From NCBI RefSeq assembly GCF_905475345.1, contig NC_066598.1:2964501-3028500 (forward strand): 64,000 nucleotides of DNA, written 5' to 3'. The translations under genes were made by a program, and so were the position numbers. The notes under the pieces are model-generated. The model saw nothing but the letters and a program-made list of their open reading frames with translations, was not told the origin of the DNA and made no database searches. This document shows, in pieces, positions 34,480 through 56,385 of this stretch. Position 1 is the stretch's first letter, and every line of letters begins with the position of its first letter. Source of the stretch: Vespula vulgaris (lineage: Eukaryota > Arthropoda > Insecta > Hymenoptera > Vespidae).

Positions 34480-37400
34480 TTACGCGAGAGCAGAAGCAGG
34501 TAACGAGCTATGTTTCGGTTTCGTTTTGTTTAAGAAAACCTTGATGAACCCATTGAAATCCGCGCTTACGAGAACGTGACCGCCGCATCCTTTAGTACGT
34601 TGTTCTACGACAGGATCAACGGGTGCATTGTTCACGTTCGAATTTCCTATACTCTTTGGATCATCCTTTCCCTCCCACTGCTCTCTCTCCTCTATCTGTT
34701 TAATGATACTATCTGGATTTGGTGCGAATACGGCACACGTTACAACAGCATTGTGAGCTTTTATCCCTTCCCAAAAGTCATTACGGTCTCTACGAACGCT
34801 AGAAAATTTGGAGTAGTCGTGATGCGTCTTCCATATGTAAATGCATTGATTTTCCGATCCGCTCACTATGTATTGACCATCTGGACTGAAGCTCGCTTTG
34901 ATTTGACTGCTAACGTTAACGTATCCCTTGTACTTGCAGGATAGATTTAAATCTCTTAAATCGTAGAGACGTATTCGGCTATCGTTCGAGGTAACTAGGA
35001 TCTTGTCCTCTCCTGGCATCGGTTCGATACCACTGATCTTACGACCGGTCGAATTCTTTCCTCTTGTCGAACGTACGTCTATTTGAGTATGATACTTTAA
35101 TTGATCGGTGTTATAAAATATACATCGACCGTCGTACGAGCCGACGACAGCGAACTTGCCATTTTGACAAAAGTTCGCAGCTGTTATTAGTTTCGTTTGG
35201 CCGTCTACCTCGTTCCAAACAGCTACCTTCTTATCGGGTATGTTCCAAAGGCGTAGTTTACCGTCCAGCGAGCCGGAAAGGAAATATCGATCATCCCGTG
35301 GATGAAAAACTATTGCGGTTACAAAGTCTATATGCTGAAAGCAACATAAGCATTCCTTTCGTGATATATGCCATAATCGTACGGTTTTATCCATCGACGA
35401 CGATAAAACGAAATAGTTCTTCGACCATGAAACGTCGAGTAAGTCCGACGTATGTCCTGTGTACGTACAGAATGGCTTTGGCATAAACGGACTCTTCGTT
35501 CCTTCTATCTCACTGAAGGCACTCGCTACGACGTTAGGATCCTCCATAGATTGCTGAGAAACTAAAGATTCTTGGGAAGGCGTTGGACTGACCTTTTCCG
35601 CGTTATATTTAGTTCTCATATCCTGGAAATACGAGAAAGCATCTCGTAAAACCCAAATTCTTAAAACCCGATCTTGTCCAGCAGTTGCTAATAATCTACC
35701 GCATGCTGAAAATTTCATACACCAGACAGGGCCAACGTGTTCTCCGCTAAGATCTTGAACGTGTTGCAAACAACTGAATTCGTATGGACCTTTGTGACTG
35801 TTGGATGCCTTTAATTTAATGTATTGTTGCTCGCCAGGGTAGACATCGTCGACGATATCCATCACGTCCTCTTTGTGTCTCGCGTGTGATACTTCTTGAG
35901 CGATTGATTTTGCTTTGTCCATAGTTTTCTTAACGGTCGACCCTAGGAATCGTTTCAACTTCTGCGTTCGCTTACGTACTCTACCCACCGTTACATCTTC
36001 GTCCGGTGGTATACTCGACATTTTACTATCAACGCTTTCCTCGTCGCTTTCCTTCTCTTTTTCCAAACTGGAATTACTTATGTACTCCGACGTTAATCTC
36101 ATAATGTGCAAGGACAAGGGATTGATGCATTGCGGTAATTTATCTTCGGCTATGCTTAATGGCACTCTTTCTCCCGTATCCAAATTGAGTACGGTAACTT
36201 GTTCTAATATTTCCTGAAATCGCAATTAGGAAGGACGTTAGGTTTCAATGATCATCGCTTTTTAGAATCGATGTTATTTGTTATTGAATCGGTATTAGGA
36301 TTACCATGTCCGTAAGACGTTTTCCAGAATCAGTTCGTGTTCTTACGAACATATTTAATTGTTTAACCATATCCTGATCGCCAGCAGATTTTCGTCTTTC
36401 TCTAGAACCTTGAGGACTCAAGCCAGGAAGCTTGTGAGGACCCAGAGAATATCGACCGATACTGTTGCTAGATATCGATCCCATGGGACTACTAGACTTA
36501 TCGCTTGATCGTACGCTAAGTAATTCCGCTTTCATTCGTTCTATTCTTTCCAATTCTTCGGTCGACGGTCCTTCGGCTTTCGACTTATCTTCGTCCTAAA
36601 AGTAACGGACAGTATTTTCAAGAAATTACTTATTTCGATTGCGTTCATTACCTTGTTACTTACTTGTGGCTTCACAACGTATTGTCCTTTGGTCGCAGAT
36701 CTAATATCAAGAGAATGTTCGAATTCTCTCGTAATAGATTCGATGGTACTTGCCGGACTTGGTAAAGGGGAAGCTGGTACTAAGACTTCCGTAGTTGGTG
36801 GCTGAAATTTTGATGTTCACGTGAAGAAACGGATTTGATCGTTCGATCGTTAAAAAATTATGTAACGGCAATTGAGAGATATATGTCAAACCATATTATG
36901 TTCTTACGAAAGAAGAGCGATAGACTGCGTAAAAGGACTAGAAGGAATTAGGTGTAGGTCTCTTGTTCTCACGTAGAAAGATGATAACGGAATATCTTAC
37001 AGCAAGATCGGTAGGCGTTTGCACTTTCGATTTCTTCTTACGTCTAGGCGGTGCTACGGGCACGTCTACTTTCGTACCATCCTCGAGGGCCTTTCCATTA
37101 TTTTTTGTACTCGCGATGACGTCGGGTTCTTGAAGCATCATAGTCTTGTCACTTTGCGGACGTGAGACATAATCGCATCTACCGTTAACAGAGGATTCCT
37201 GAAGGATATCCCCTGATAAGGTAAGGACGCTTGATGACTGAGACAGCTTACCAGATGCAGTATCCTCGTCTTTGCTCGGAATACTAGCAATGGAGGACAT
37301 CTGGTTTTCGCGAGTAAGAACAGTCGAGGCGGAACACTGAGCTACACCTGGTGCAATCATCCCAGAAACATTATCCGTTACACCCGCTAAAATTCGACCT

Positions 37401-38269
37401 ACTCGGCCTAAAGAAGTCATACTTTGCAAACTGAGAGTATCATGTTCTATAATTCGGAACGGGTGGGTCGTTTTAGAAGGCATCGGATAAACTCCTTCGA
37501 TGGAGGAAGTTTGACTATCCGGAGGAGAACTGTTGACAGGAATATCATCGTCTTCCGTCTGCATACGCTGTCTCAATTCACGAAATCTCCTTCTACCCAC
37601 GATCTTGTCCGTATTCGTCACCTTTCCGTCATCTTCCTAAAAAAGTTGATAGATCATTAACGTCGGTTATACGAAATGTTATTAGTCGATAGATTTGTTA
37701 TACTTACTACCAGTCTATCCTTGCTCTGTACTCTTTCCAAAGCTACATTATCCTTAATATCAGAAGTTGGTTTAGGGTCTGCCGGCTTGACAAAAACATC
37801 ATCCACTATTTCTTTAGTAGAATCTGGTATACCCTGAATTTGTATCTCCGCGTTTGTGGAATCACGCTGTCTGACTTTCCTACAACAAGATTATCCTCGC
37901 ATTAGAAATAGGAATAGATCCATCTAGAAGGTACTCATGTTGCCATGCGAATCATTGACTCGTATCTCTCTGTCTACTCAAATTCTTTTCGTATTATTTA
38001 AAAGATCGAAGAGATAAACTGGTGATAATCTGGAGAGGCTCATTACGTAATTAAGTAGTTAATTAAAGAGATACCTGTGGAATTCTTATTAATATAAAGA
38101 ATCTTGGTAAATTGATAATAACAAGATTGTATAAACTATCTAGCTTTGAAATAAACGATAAAAAGATGTAAAAGCAACGAAGAACATCGATAAAGAATTA
38201 CCGCGAGACACGATGGAAGGAATCGTCCTCCGCGTCGAAGAACTCCTCGGAATCGCTGCTTCCAGACAT
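34480..38269 (-). CDS. WDR44: WD repeat-containing protein 44 (about 1012 aa, 6 coding exons)
   Basis: Coding exons 38269-38202, 37879-37708, 37636-37001, 36801-36664, 36595-36305 and 36213-34480, all GT-AG and in phase. The protein begins MSGSSDSEEFFDAEDD; the EFFDAED core is a FFAT-type motif, and in the family the N-terminal FFAT of WDR44 binds VAP proteins of the endoplasmic reticulum. A proline and basic patch (VAPPRRKKKSK) follows in exon 3. Exon 6 holds the C-terminal beta-propeller: seven WD40 blades from about residue 595 to 1000 (for example LLATAGQDRVLRIW, VLSSSMDKTVRLW, FLSGSLDGKLRLW, YIVSGSENQCIYIW). Family knowledge: a RAB11 effector acting in endosome recycling and neosynthesised protein export. 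Length is close to the vertebrate protein (slightly longer). It lies head to head with FMR1. Confidence 0.92.
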
Positions 38270-38939
38270 CGTCGTCCTCGCTGAACGATCGCCGATGACA
38301 CTCTCGTCAGCATCGGTGGTAAAGTCGCAACGCGCGTCACGCGATCGCGAAGACAGTCACCGTCAACGTAGAAGGAAGGTAAAAAGTTTCAAGGCGCAGG
38401 AAGAAAGAAGGAGACATCATTCGGTTCGCTCTCTTCGAGGAGAAGAAGAAAGAGCGAGGACGAGGCGATGCCGATGATTAGGAAGTGTATGCGAGAGACG
38501 AATACAAGGGTAAAGCAACGAGCGGGGAACGTACTACCACGCACACGCGTAGTACATAGGTATTGGTATGTGAATACATAGCAAATACATAGGTACGTTA
38601 TACGCACGTCGCGTCGTTCGTACGGGGCTAAGTCGGCGGAGCTGGTTGAAGCAGCTACGGGAGCGAGAAGGGGTGATAAAAGAGAAAGAGAGAAGAGTAA
38701 AAACAATGCTAATGCACGACGAAAAGGAAATCTCTAGATTCCCTAGAGAAGGTAATGAACGATCCGAAGGTAGCCGAGGTGGCACACCTGTAAGGGTAAA
38801 TCCAACGAGAGCGCCAAGTCGCGCTAAGCGATATTGCGATTGGTCGAACTCTGCGAGTTTCTTGATCTCGAAACTCGTGCCGTTGCCCGCTCGTCGGCAT
38901 GCCTGCCGCAAAGGAGGCGAACCGTCACACAAAAGCAAG
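38270..38939. promoter_or_regulatory. Bidirectional WDR44/FMR1 promoter region
   Basis: Only 670 bp separate the two divergent start codons, so 5' UTRs and promoter elements of both genes must share it. It is richer in G+C and CpG than its surroundings. A 7-bp palindromic arm pair GTACTAC/GTAGTAC sits at 38531-38555. No TATA box is evident on either strand near the middle, in keeping with a housekeeping-type promoter. Confidence 0.6.
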
Positions 38940-49091
<10,152 letters not shown>

Positions 49092-51850
49092 AAAACCGTA
49101 ATGGTTCACCATAACAGCTGCTACTTACGTATAACACTACACCTGATGATGAGCTATTAACACCCAGCACGTAACATGACGTATACCTACGCAAGGACTT
49201 CACGATTATGGATCGCGACATGATTAGTCTATGCTCGTTGTTAAGACTGTTTGCTACCGATAAGAATATGACAGTTGTTTAAGAAAACGTCATTCTCCTT
49301 AAACACATTTAAGGACACATATTAATATCCATGCATGGTTTAGTTTAATGATAGTAATTATGCTATCATGTTTGATATACGGATACATTCATTGGGAGGT
49401 AGTAGCAGCACAATTTGGTCAAAAGGGTTCCCTGATTGTGAAACTGTGCCTCATTTTTATACCGAGCTCCTAACTTACGTGACAGTGCTTTGGATGTACT
49501 TTGTAAAGTACCCCCTTAGTCACTCGTTAATGTTTAACGATCCAATAATAGGCTGGATATTCGCGGCTCGTACGTCAATTACCAATTCGATTGAATTTCA
49601 TCTGGATATGCCGTTAAGCTTTTACGAATGCATCACAAATAATTAAAGTTGTTTTCTTATCTTTGATTATAGTTTATATTTCTATTATATCATCATCGTC
49701 GTCATAAATCGTTAATTGTAAAGCATTTAAATTGATAAGATAAACGATTAAAAATACATTTGGATTATTAATTATTTGGTTGCATTCTTAAATGATATCG
49801 ATTAAACAAGGAGAGAAAAATTCTTTTTGCTGGATAATGTTTTACAGTTTAAGAGGACAAATAAAATAAATAATACGAAATGAATATTGATGATTTTGTT
49901 GTGTCGTTTGAATATGTTATATTTTTATACGTAAAGACTAATACAGATACGATCAAAATGAATGGAATGATTCCTGACAACGTAATATTTAAACTATTCG
50001 TTATAGTGTTCATTTTAAAGTTACGCGTCTTCATGGTAGTTGATTGTAACGAGTTTATATTATTTTATATTAGCAGAATTAAATTCGTGTGAATAATTTA
50101 AATATTACATGTTATTTTCTTACTGTCAAAGAAGTATAAAAAAGGAAGTATACCAATTCAACGGAAACTAATGAATAGTAAAAGTGTAAGAATTGTTAAT
50201 CATAGTAATTAGGAAATATTTTCATATTATATACAGTCTGCTGAGAATATTCTTCTGAACTGTAAAACTGCCATGAAAAAAAATCTTTTTTGTCCTTTAC
50301 CTATTTGAGTAGGTAAAAAATGACTTATTGATTTTAATGGGTAGAACCTGTAATGACATTTCACGATGAATTTGTATAATCGCATTGCTTAGCGTCATAA
50401 CTGGGATGAAATTTAATGAGATACTAGGAAAGTGAATTCCATTGTTAAATTTACGATGGTGGGCGGCAGCTGTAAGAAATCCTGGTTCAAAGGTGTTCCC
50501 AATGATGTTCCTTCTATTTACTTCACAAGATTTGAGTTTTTTTTTTTTTTTGGTTTACGGTTATTAGTAGAGTTGTTAACGACACTAGATTTTTATGTTT
50601 CAATACTGAGTGTTGATTAATAATATCACAATGAATGCTAAAATGACTTCTTTGATTATGGGAAAACACAAACAGGTGTGCACAAGGAATTAGACTTTAT
50701 TTCTGAGTACACTTCTTACGTGATTTAGCTTTTTTTTTACTACAGTATAAGCATACTATATCAAGTATTAGAATTTGATACGAAGTTCATTTCTGCATTG
50801 TTTCGCATGATTTAAAAAGAAAGTAAACGTATACTTAGTAATACCAATGTATGATGTGCCAGAGAAGGAATGATACATGTTTTATGATATCTAGCTGAAG
50901 TGCAGACTTAGCGCATACCTTTATTACTATAATACTACTTAGTCGAAATGTGGATGTCTGAAAAAATAAACTAGCTTTACTATACTAAGCTATAAAATAG
51001 ATATGATTAACTGTTTTAAATTGATTATCAGTGATATTCAAGATTCAGTTATCAATTTAAAACAGCTATCTCTTCTTCCGGATATGACAACAACTAATCG
51101 GACGTGTCTCATGGATTTTGCAAAAACGCATGGCGATTGATGCAACACATTGACACCTAACAAAACAGCTGCCATATAATCTGAATATTTTTATGGCAGC
51201 CAAAAACTGAGATATCCCCCAACTTGCTTGTTTCAGATACATTTGTATTGATTGCAATTTGTGCATAATTTAAGAATAAAACATTTCTGTACATAGACTG
51301 CTCATTAGTACATTGAACAAAAAAAAAAAAAAAAGAAAAAACAAACAACAAAAACGAAATCTTGGTGACCTCTCCTTAATTAAAAAAAAAAAAAAAATAA
51401 ATAAAAAAAAAGAAAAAAGGAAAAAGAAAGAAAAAAAAACAATGATGTATCCAACGAATGCAAATCCTTTTATCTATCAACATTTCTTACATGTATGCGT
51501 ATTAGATTCGAAGTAAAAAATATCATTTGGAAGGTTCGATGTGTAAAATATTTGAAAAACATCAATTTTATAATAATAACTTATGTAAATAATTTATCAC
51601 GTTGATTTCATTCTTAAAACAAATAACAGTATGCATATCTCGTTTGAATTTAAACAAAATGCGCGGGAAAAAGAGTGTCTCTTTGATGAATACTTTTTAT
51701 ACTATGTACGATATTTTGATCATTATTTATTCTTTCGAATATCTGTAATCTATTTATATCTATGTATAATTATTTTTTATAATCTTTTTATTCACTGTCG
51801 TTTCTTCTGTCTGGTCGATTCGATTACTCTCTTTTCTTTTTTTTTTTTTT
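49092..51850 (+). other. FMR1 3' UTR and downstream flank
   Basis: A+T-rich sequence after the FMR1 stop. Candidate AATAAA signals occur near 49861, 50963 and 51275, followed by A-rich runs at 51319-51420. A long 3' UTR of up to about 2.2 kb is plausible, as is usual for this gene. Open frames here are short and unsupported. Confidence 0.45.
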
Positions 51851-51880
51851 TTTTCATTTGCAAAGAGGCGCTTAATCATT

Positions 51881-51928
51881 CGTCCAATCAGCGTGTAACT
51901 TGTAGAAATTCTACGTTGCTATTGGACG
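51881..51928. promoter_or_regulatory. Inverted CCAAT pair, probable RNF19 promoter
   Basis: CGTCCAAT (51881-51888) and ATTGGACG (51921-51928) form a perfect inverted pair of CCAAT boxes 40 bp apart, enclosing the palindrome GTAGAAATTCTAC (51902-51914). It lies at the end of the FMR1 flank and upstream of exon-like segments leading to RNF19, so a start of RNF19 transcription nearby is likely. Confidence 0.4.
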
Positions 51929-52191
51929 TTTCGATTTGACGTAGTTTCCATTGAAAGGCACAGTTTCATTCATAAATGTTTCACGATATAAATTAATATT
52001 GCAAAAGTAGGAAAATGAAATAGTCAGACATTAAAATTCCAAGTATATATGTATAAATGATTTTGATCGAGAATTTTTTTTATTGAAATATCAATGATTT
52101 AATATACAATTTGAACAGTAATAATTTATAGTACCACGCGTTCTCGTATGGTAGCGCCAGGAGTTTCATAAAACATATATTCTGTTTCAGT

Positions 52192-52380
52192 TCTAATGGA
52201 TGACACAACCGATGATAATACCATAATCGGAATCCAGTCAGCTGTTATGTCAAGTGAATATCCTTAACCAACAAAATAAGTAAAAATAAGTTAATTAATT
52301 GGCCTTAATAGCGATTTTCTTGATAACATTGTGATCTTCCAGTGTATTCACATCATCTCCCGGACGTACAGAGAAAAGAG
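52192..52380 (+). other. Exon-like segments, RNF19 5' UTR or FMR1 alternative end
   Basis: A segment after TTCTGTTTCAG (about 52192) and a 38-bp segment (about 52343-52380) between GATCTTCCAG and GTGAGC look like exons. As RNF19 5' UTR they would splice to the acceptor at 54261. Alternatively the first segment, in phase 1 like the late FMR1 exons, reads VLMDDTTDDNTIIG and stops at TAA near 52267. Confidence 0.35.
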
Positions 52381-54261
52381 GTGAGCTGATTTCGATTAAC
52401 TATGGTTATATTTCATGCTTTCGAATTCCTCGCTTTTAGATTCTTACTACTACTTCTTCTTCTTCTTCTTCTTCTTCTTCATTAATGCTAGTCATCTGCG
52501 TTCGAGTATTATTTTGTTTTCCCTTTTGTTTTGTTTTTCTTTCTTTCCTCTTTTCTTTCTCTTTTTATTTTTTTTTAATCTTTTTTTGTTTTTCTTTCGT
52601 TTTTTTTTCTTTTCATTTTTTTTTTCTTCAGTTTGTTCCTGACTTATTCATTCATGTTTTCGTTTATTAATCGATTTCATTGATTAACATAGTTGTAAAA
52701 TCTCTAAGCGAGGAGTTCAATGTTGCTCCAAAAATATTACACATACATTATGTCCACATACAAGTATAGCGTAATTTACCTGTCCGCTCGATCATTATGC
52801 AAATGGCGTTTGTTTTATGATATTCTTGTCAAATACACATTTATTTTCATGATTGATTGATTTTCAAATAATGTTCGATAACATTTTTATGTTATACATA
52901 TAATATATGATATACATTATATATATATATATATACATATACACACACACACACATATATATATATGCATATACACATATGTATACACACACATATGTAA
53001 TTTTTTTATTTGTTATTTACGTCGAAAATTTAATAGTCTTTTTTTTTCTTTTTTGCACTTAAGGAGCTTGTTAAGGAAAAATATTTCTTCATCTTAATAA
53101 TAAATGAATTCGATAACTGGTTCGATAATTAATTTATTCTAATAAAATCGTATAAATAAATAATCATCGAGATAATACATAAATATCTCTCTCTTTTTTT
53201 TTTCCAAGTTTCTTGCAAAGTTTCAAGTTTCCTGATAAATGCAAATTGTAGATATAGATGAAGCAGTTAAGTTTTCTTAGAACATAAACAATGCAATTAT
53301 GTCATTATTTTTTATACTATAATCTTTGAATAGAACGAAACAAACAAACAAAAAAATTGTATAAGACGCATTGGTTTTTATAAAGAAACGAATGCATTTT
53401 TAAGATGTTGCTAAATTATAAAAAACCTTAAGAACAATGAATCTCATGAATCCTAGCGTGTCGAAATCATTTCTCATTACGTGATTTTTTAAACATTTCG
53501 ACATACTGATTATTCATGCGTGCCGTGAACGCGCGGTGAAATCGTAGAGAAAAAGACAGAAAGAGAAAAAGAGAGAGATACGATGATAATAGTTCTTTTA
53601 TATCTTCTTGGAGAAAGAATAAATGCATATAGACTATCGAAAAAAGAAAACAAAAAGAAAAAAAAAAAGAAAAGAAAAACTCGAATATATATATATAAAA
53701 CATGTTTTCATTCCGAGAAAAATATTATTTCATTCAATAATTCATAATTGTAATAATCGATAAGCAAAGTTCAAAAATAAATTAGTCAAATGATGTACGC
53801 AGTATGTCCGCTAATATTTGAAACTCAAGTTCGAAATTCTTGGAATTTCGATCGAATTTTCTATATTTAAATTGTATATAAATCGCTGATTAGAAACGTA
53901 TAAAGAAATGATTAAACGTATAAACTTCTTGATTTAAAAAACGCGTCAGAAGAATTTCACGTAGAATGAATCATGAATTTATAAATTACCTCTTTATTCT
54001 TTCCGTGAATTGTCATACGTGATACACACATACATATATGTAATTATCTCTGTTTCGCATTCGAAAACAAAAAACAATTTTTGCCGTGTAATCAAATATC
54101 GTAGAATTTATCTTTTGTTAAAACGTACGAGAAATTGTCATCTGTAATATTTAAGAACGAACATGTTAGGAAATACGTGTATATACGTTTAATAATCAAT
54201 TTGATGAATGATAATTAAGACGTATCATTTGTTGCTATTGTTGTTGTTGTTGTTATCACAG
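52381..54261. other. Probable RNF19 5' intron, low complexity
   Basis: A+T-rich sequence with a TTC/T-rich tract at 52440-52630 and TA/CA repeats near 52915-52998. It ends at the acceptor TTATCACAG before the RNF19 start exon. Nothing else was recognised. Confidence 0.45.
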
Positions 54262-54330
54262 GTCCTCTTTAATCTAGTTGACTGAATTCAAGAATGATAC
54301 TGTAGCAGTATTACTCTATATACTTCCAAG

Positions 54331-55542
54331 ATGTTCAAAGAAAACGATAATGCTTCTGGGGGTTGTAATGGTGCACCACCACGTGCTCGGCGCTTTCCAC
54401 GATTTTCTTTAAGAAGATTATTATATTCGAGCCCTCTGATTGGTCGGAGAATAGTACGTGCGCCTAGTTCAGGCAACAGAAACAATACTAAAGGTATTTA
54501 ATAATTACGTGTCGATAATTTTTTTTTTTTTCTTTTTTTTAACTCGTTATTTATCCATCACAAAATATACTCTCTTATTTTCTTTTTGTTTTTTCTTTTT
54601 CTTCTTTTCGATTTTACAGCTAAAGATCCAGCGAGCAGTAGAGTATTTATTGAAGCCAGAGTAAGTAATGGTTCAAGCCATTATCAATTTTACAACATAG
54701 ACCTACAACGTGCTTCCAGCAAAGGCTCTGTACTTTCTTCTGCCGGAAAGGTATTTATAGAACTGTACAAGTGCAACTGAGAAGGAATTTTGGAGGATAC
54801 CATATTGTAGAATTTTCTTGGCAAATATTACAAACAAACAAACGAAAAAATCATTAAAATTCTTTCGATATTCCTACAATACTCTTCTTCATTTGTATTA
54901 CAGAGCAACGAAAGCGGATTAATGGAATGCCCCCTATGCTTAGCCGATTTACCGATCGAATTATTTCCTGTTATACAATCTTGTCATCATCGTACCTGCT
55001 ATGATTGCTTCCAACAATACCTTAAAATCGAGATTTCAGAGTCCAGAGTCAATATAGCCTGTCCTGTATGTTCAGAACCACTTCATCCAAATGGTAAAAA
55101 TGATTACATTGGAATAGATTTTTATATTAACGTTGTATTATATCGTATGCTTGTATTCTGACAAATATCTTTTTTTCTTTTTTTCTTTTCTCAACAGATA
55201 TTCGAATGATCCTAAACGATTCAGCTCAATTAGAAAAATACGAGGACTTTATGGTACGAAGAGTCCTCGCGGTCGAACCTGACGCAAGATGGTGTCCTGC
55301 ACCAGATTGCAGTTTTGCAGTAATTGCCAGCGGTTGTGCTTCATGTCCGAAATTACGATGTGAACGACCTGGCTGCGATTCATACTTTTGTTATCACTGT
55401 AAAGCTCGATGGCATCCTAATCAAACGTGTGATGCAGCTAGAGCACAACGTTCGCAATATTACGAACGTAGCTCTTCGCTTAGTTTCAGTCAAAGTGATT
55501 CACAACACAGTATGTATTCCTTTAATAAAGTTTTCCTTTTTT

Positions 55543-55595
<53 letters not shown>

Positions 55596-56010
55596 ATATC
55601 TAGGAGACGATATTAAACCGTGTCCACGATGTCAAGCTCTTATCGTTAAAATGGACGATGGAAGTTGTAATCATATGACATGTGCCGTTTGTGGAGCTGA
55701 ATTTTGTTGGCTTTGTATGAAAGAAATCAGCGATCTCCATTATCTAAGGTATTGATATTATCTGTCTTAATGATATTTTATTCGATAATGGATTCGATAC
55801 GTCTGAACACGTTCCGATTATTTTCACAGTCCTTCTGGCTGTACTTTTTGGGGCAAAAAGCCATGGTCCAGAAAGAAGAAAATTCTTTGGCAGTTGGGAA
55901 CTCTTGTTGGTGCTCCTGTTGGAATTGCTCTCGTTGCTGGTATAGCGGTACCTGCAATGATAATCGGTAAATATTAATTTCTATTAATTTATATTATAAT
56001 ACACGTATGC

Positions 56011-56049
<39 letters not shown>

Positions 56050-56334
56050 ATATGTTTTTAATTTAAGATATTTTTACATTATACATACTTTGTTACAGGC
56101 ATTCCGGTATGGGTAGGAAGAAAATTATACACAAGGTATAAGAAAGCCAACAAGCACAAGAGAAATGCTTTTATTGCAGGTGGTGTTACCGCATCGGTAA
56201 GTCCGAAAAATGTCTTATATCTTTTTTTATCAATATTTTCTTATTCTCTACTTTGACATCTCAATTTTATTTTAATTTGACACATTTCCATGATCGGATA
56301 TACGTAGTGTGTATATATATAATATACATACACA

Positions 56335-56385
<51 letters not shown>

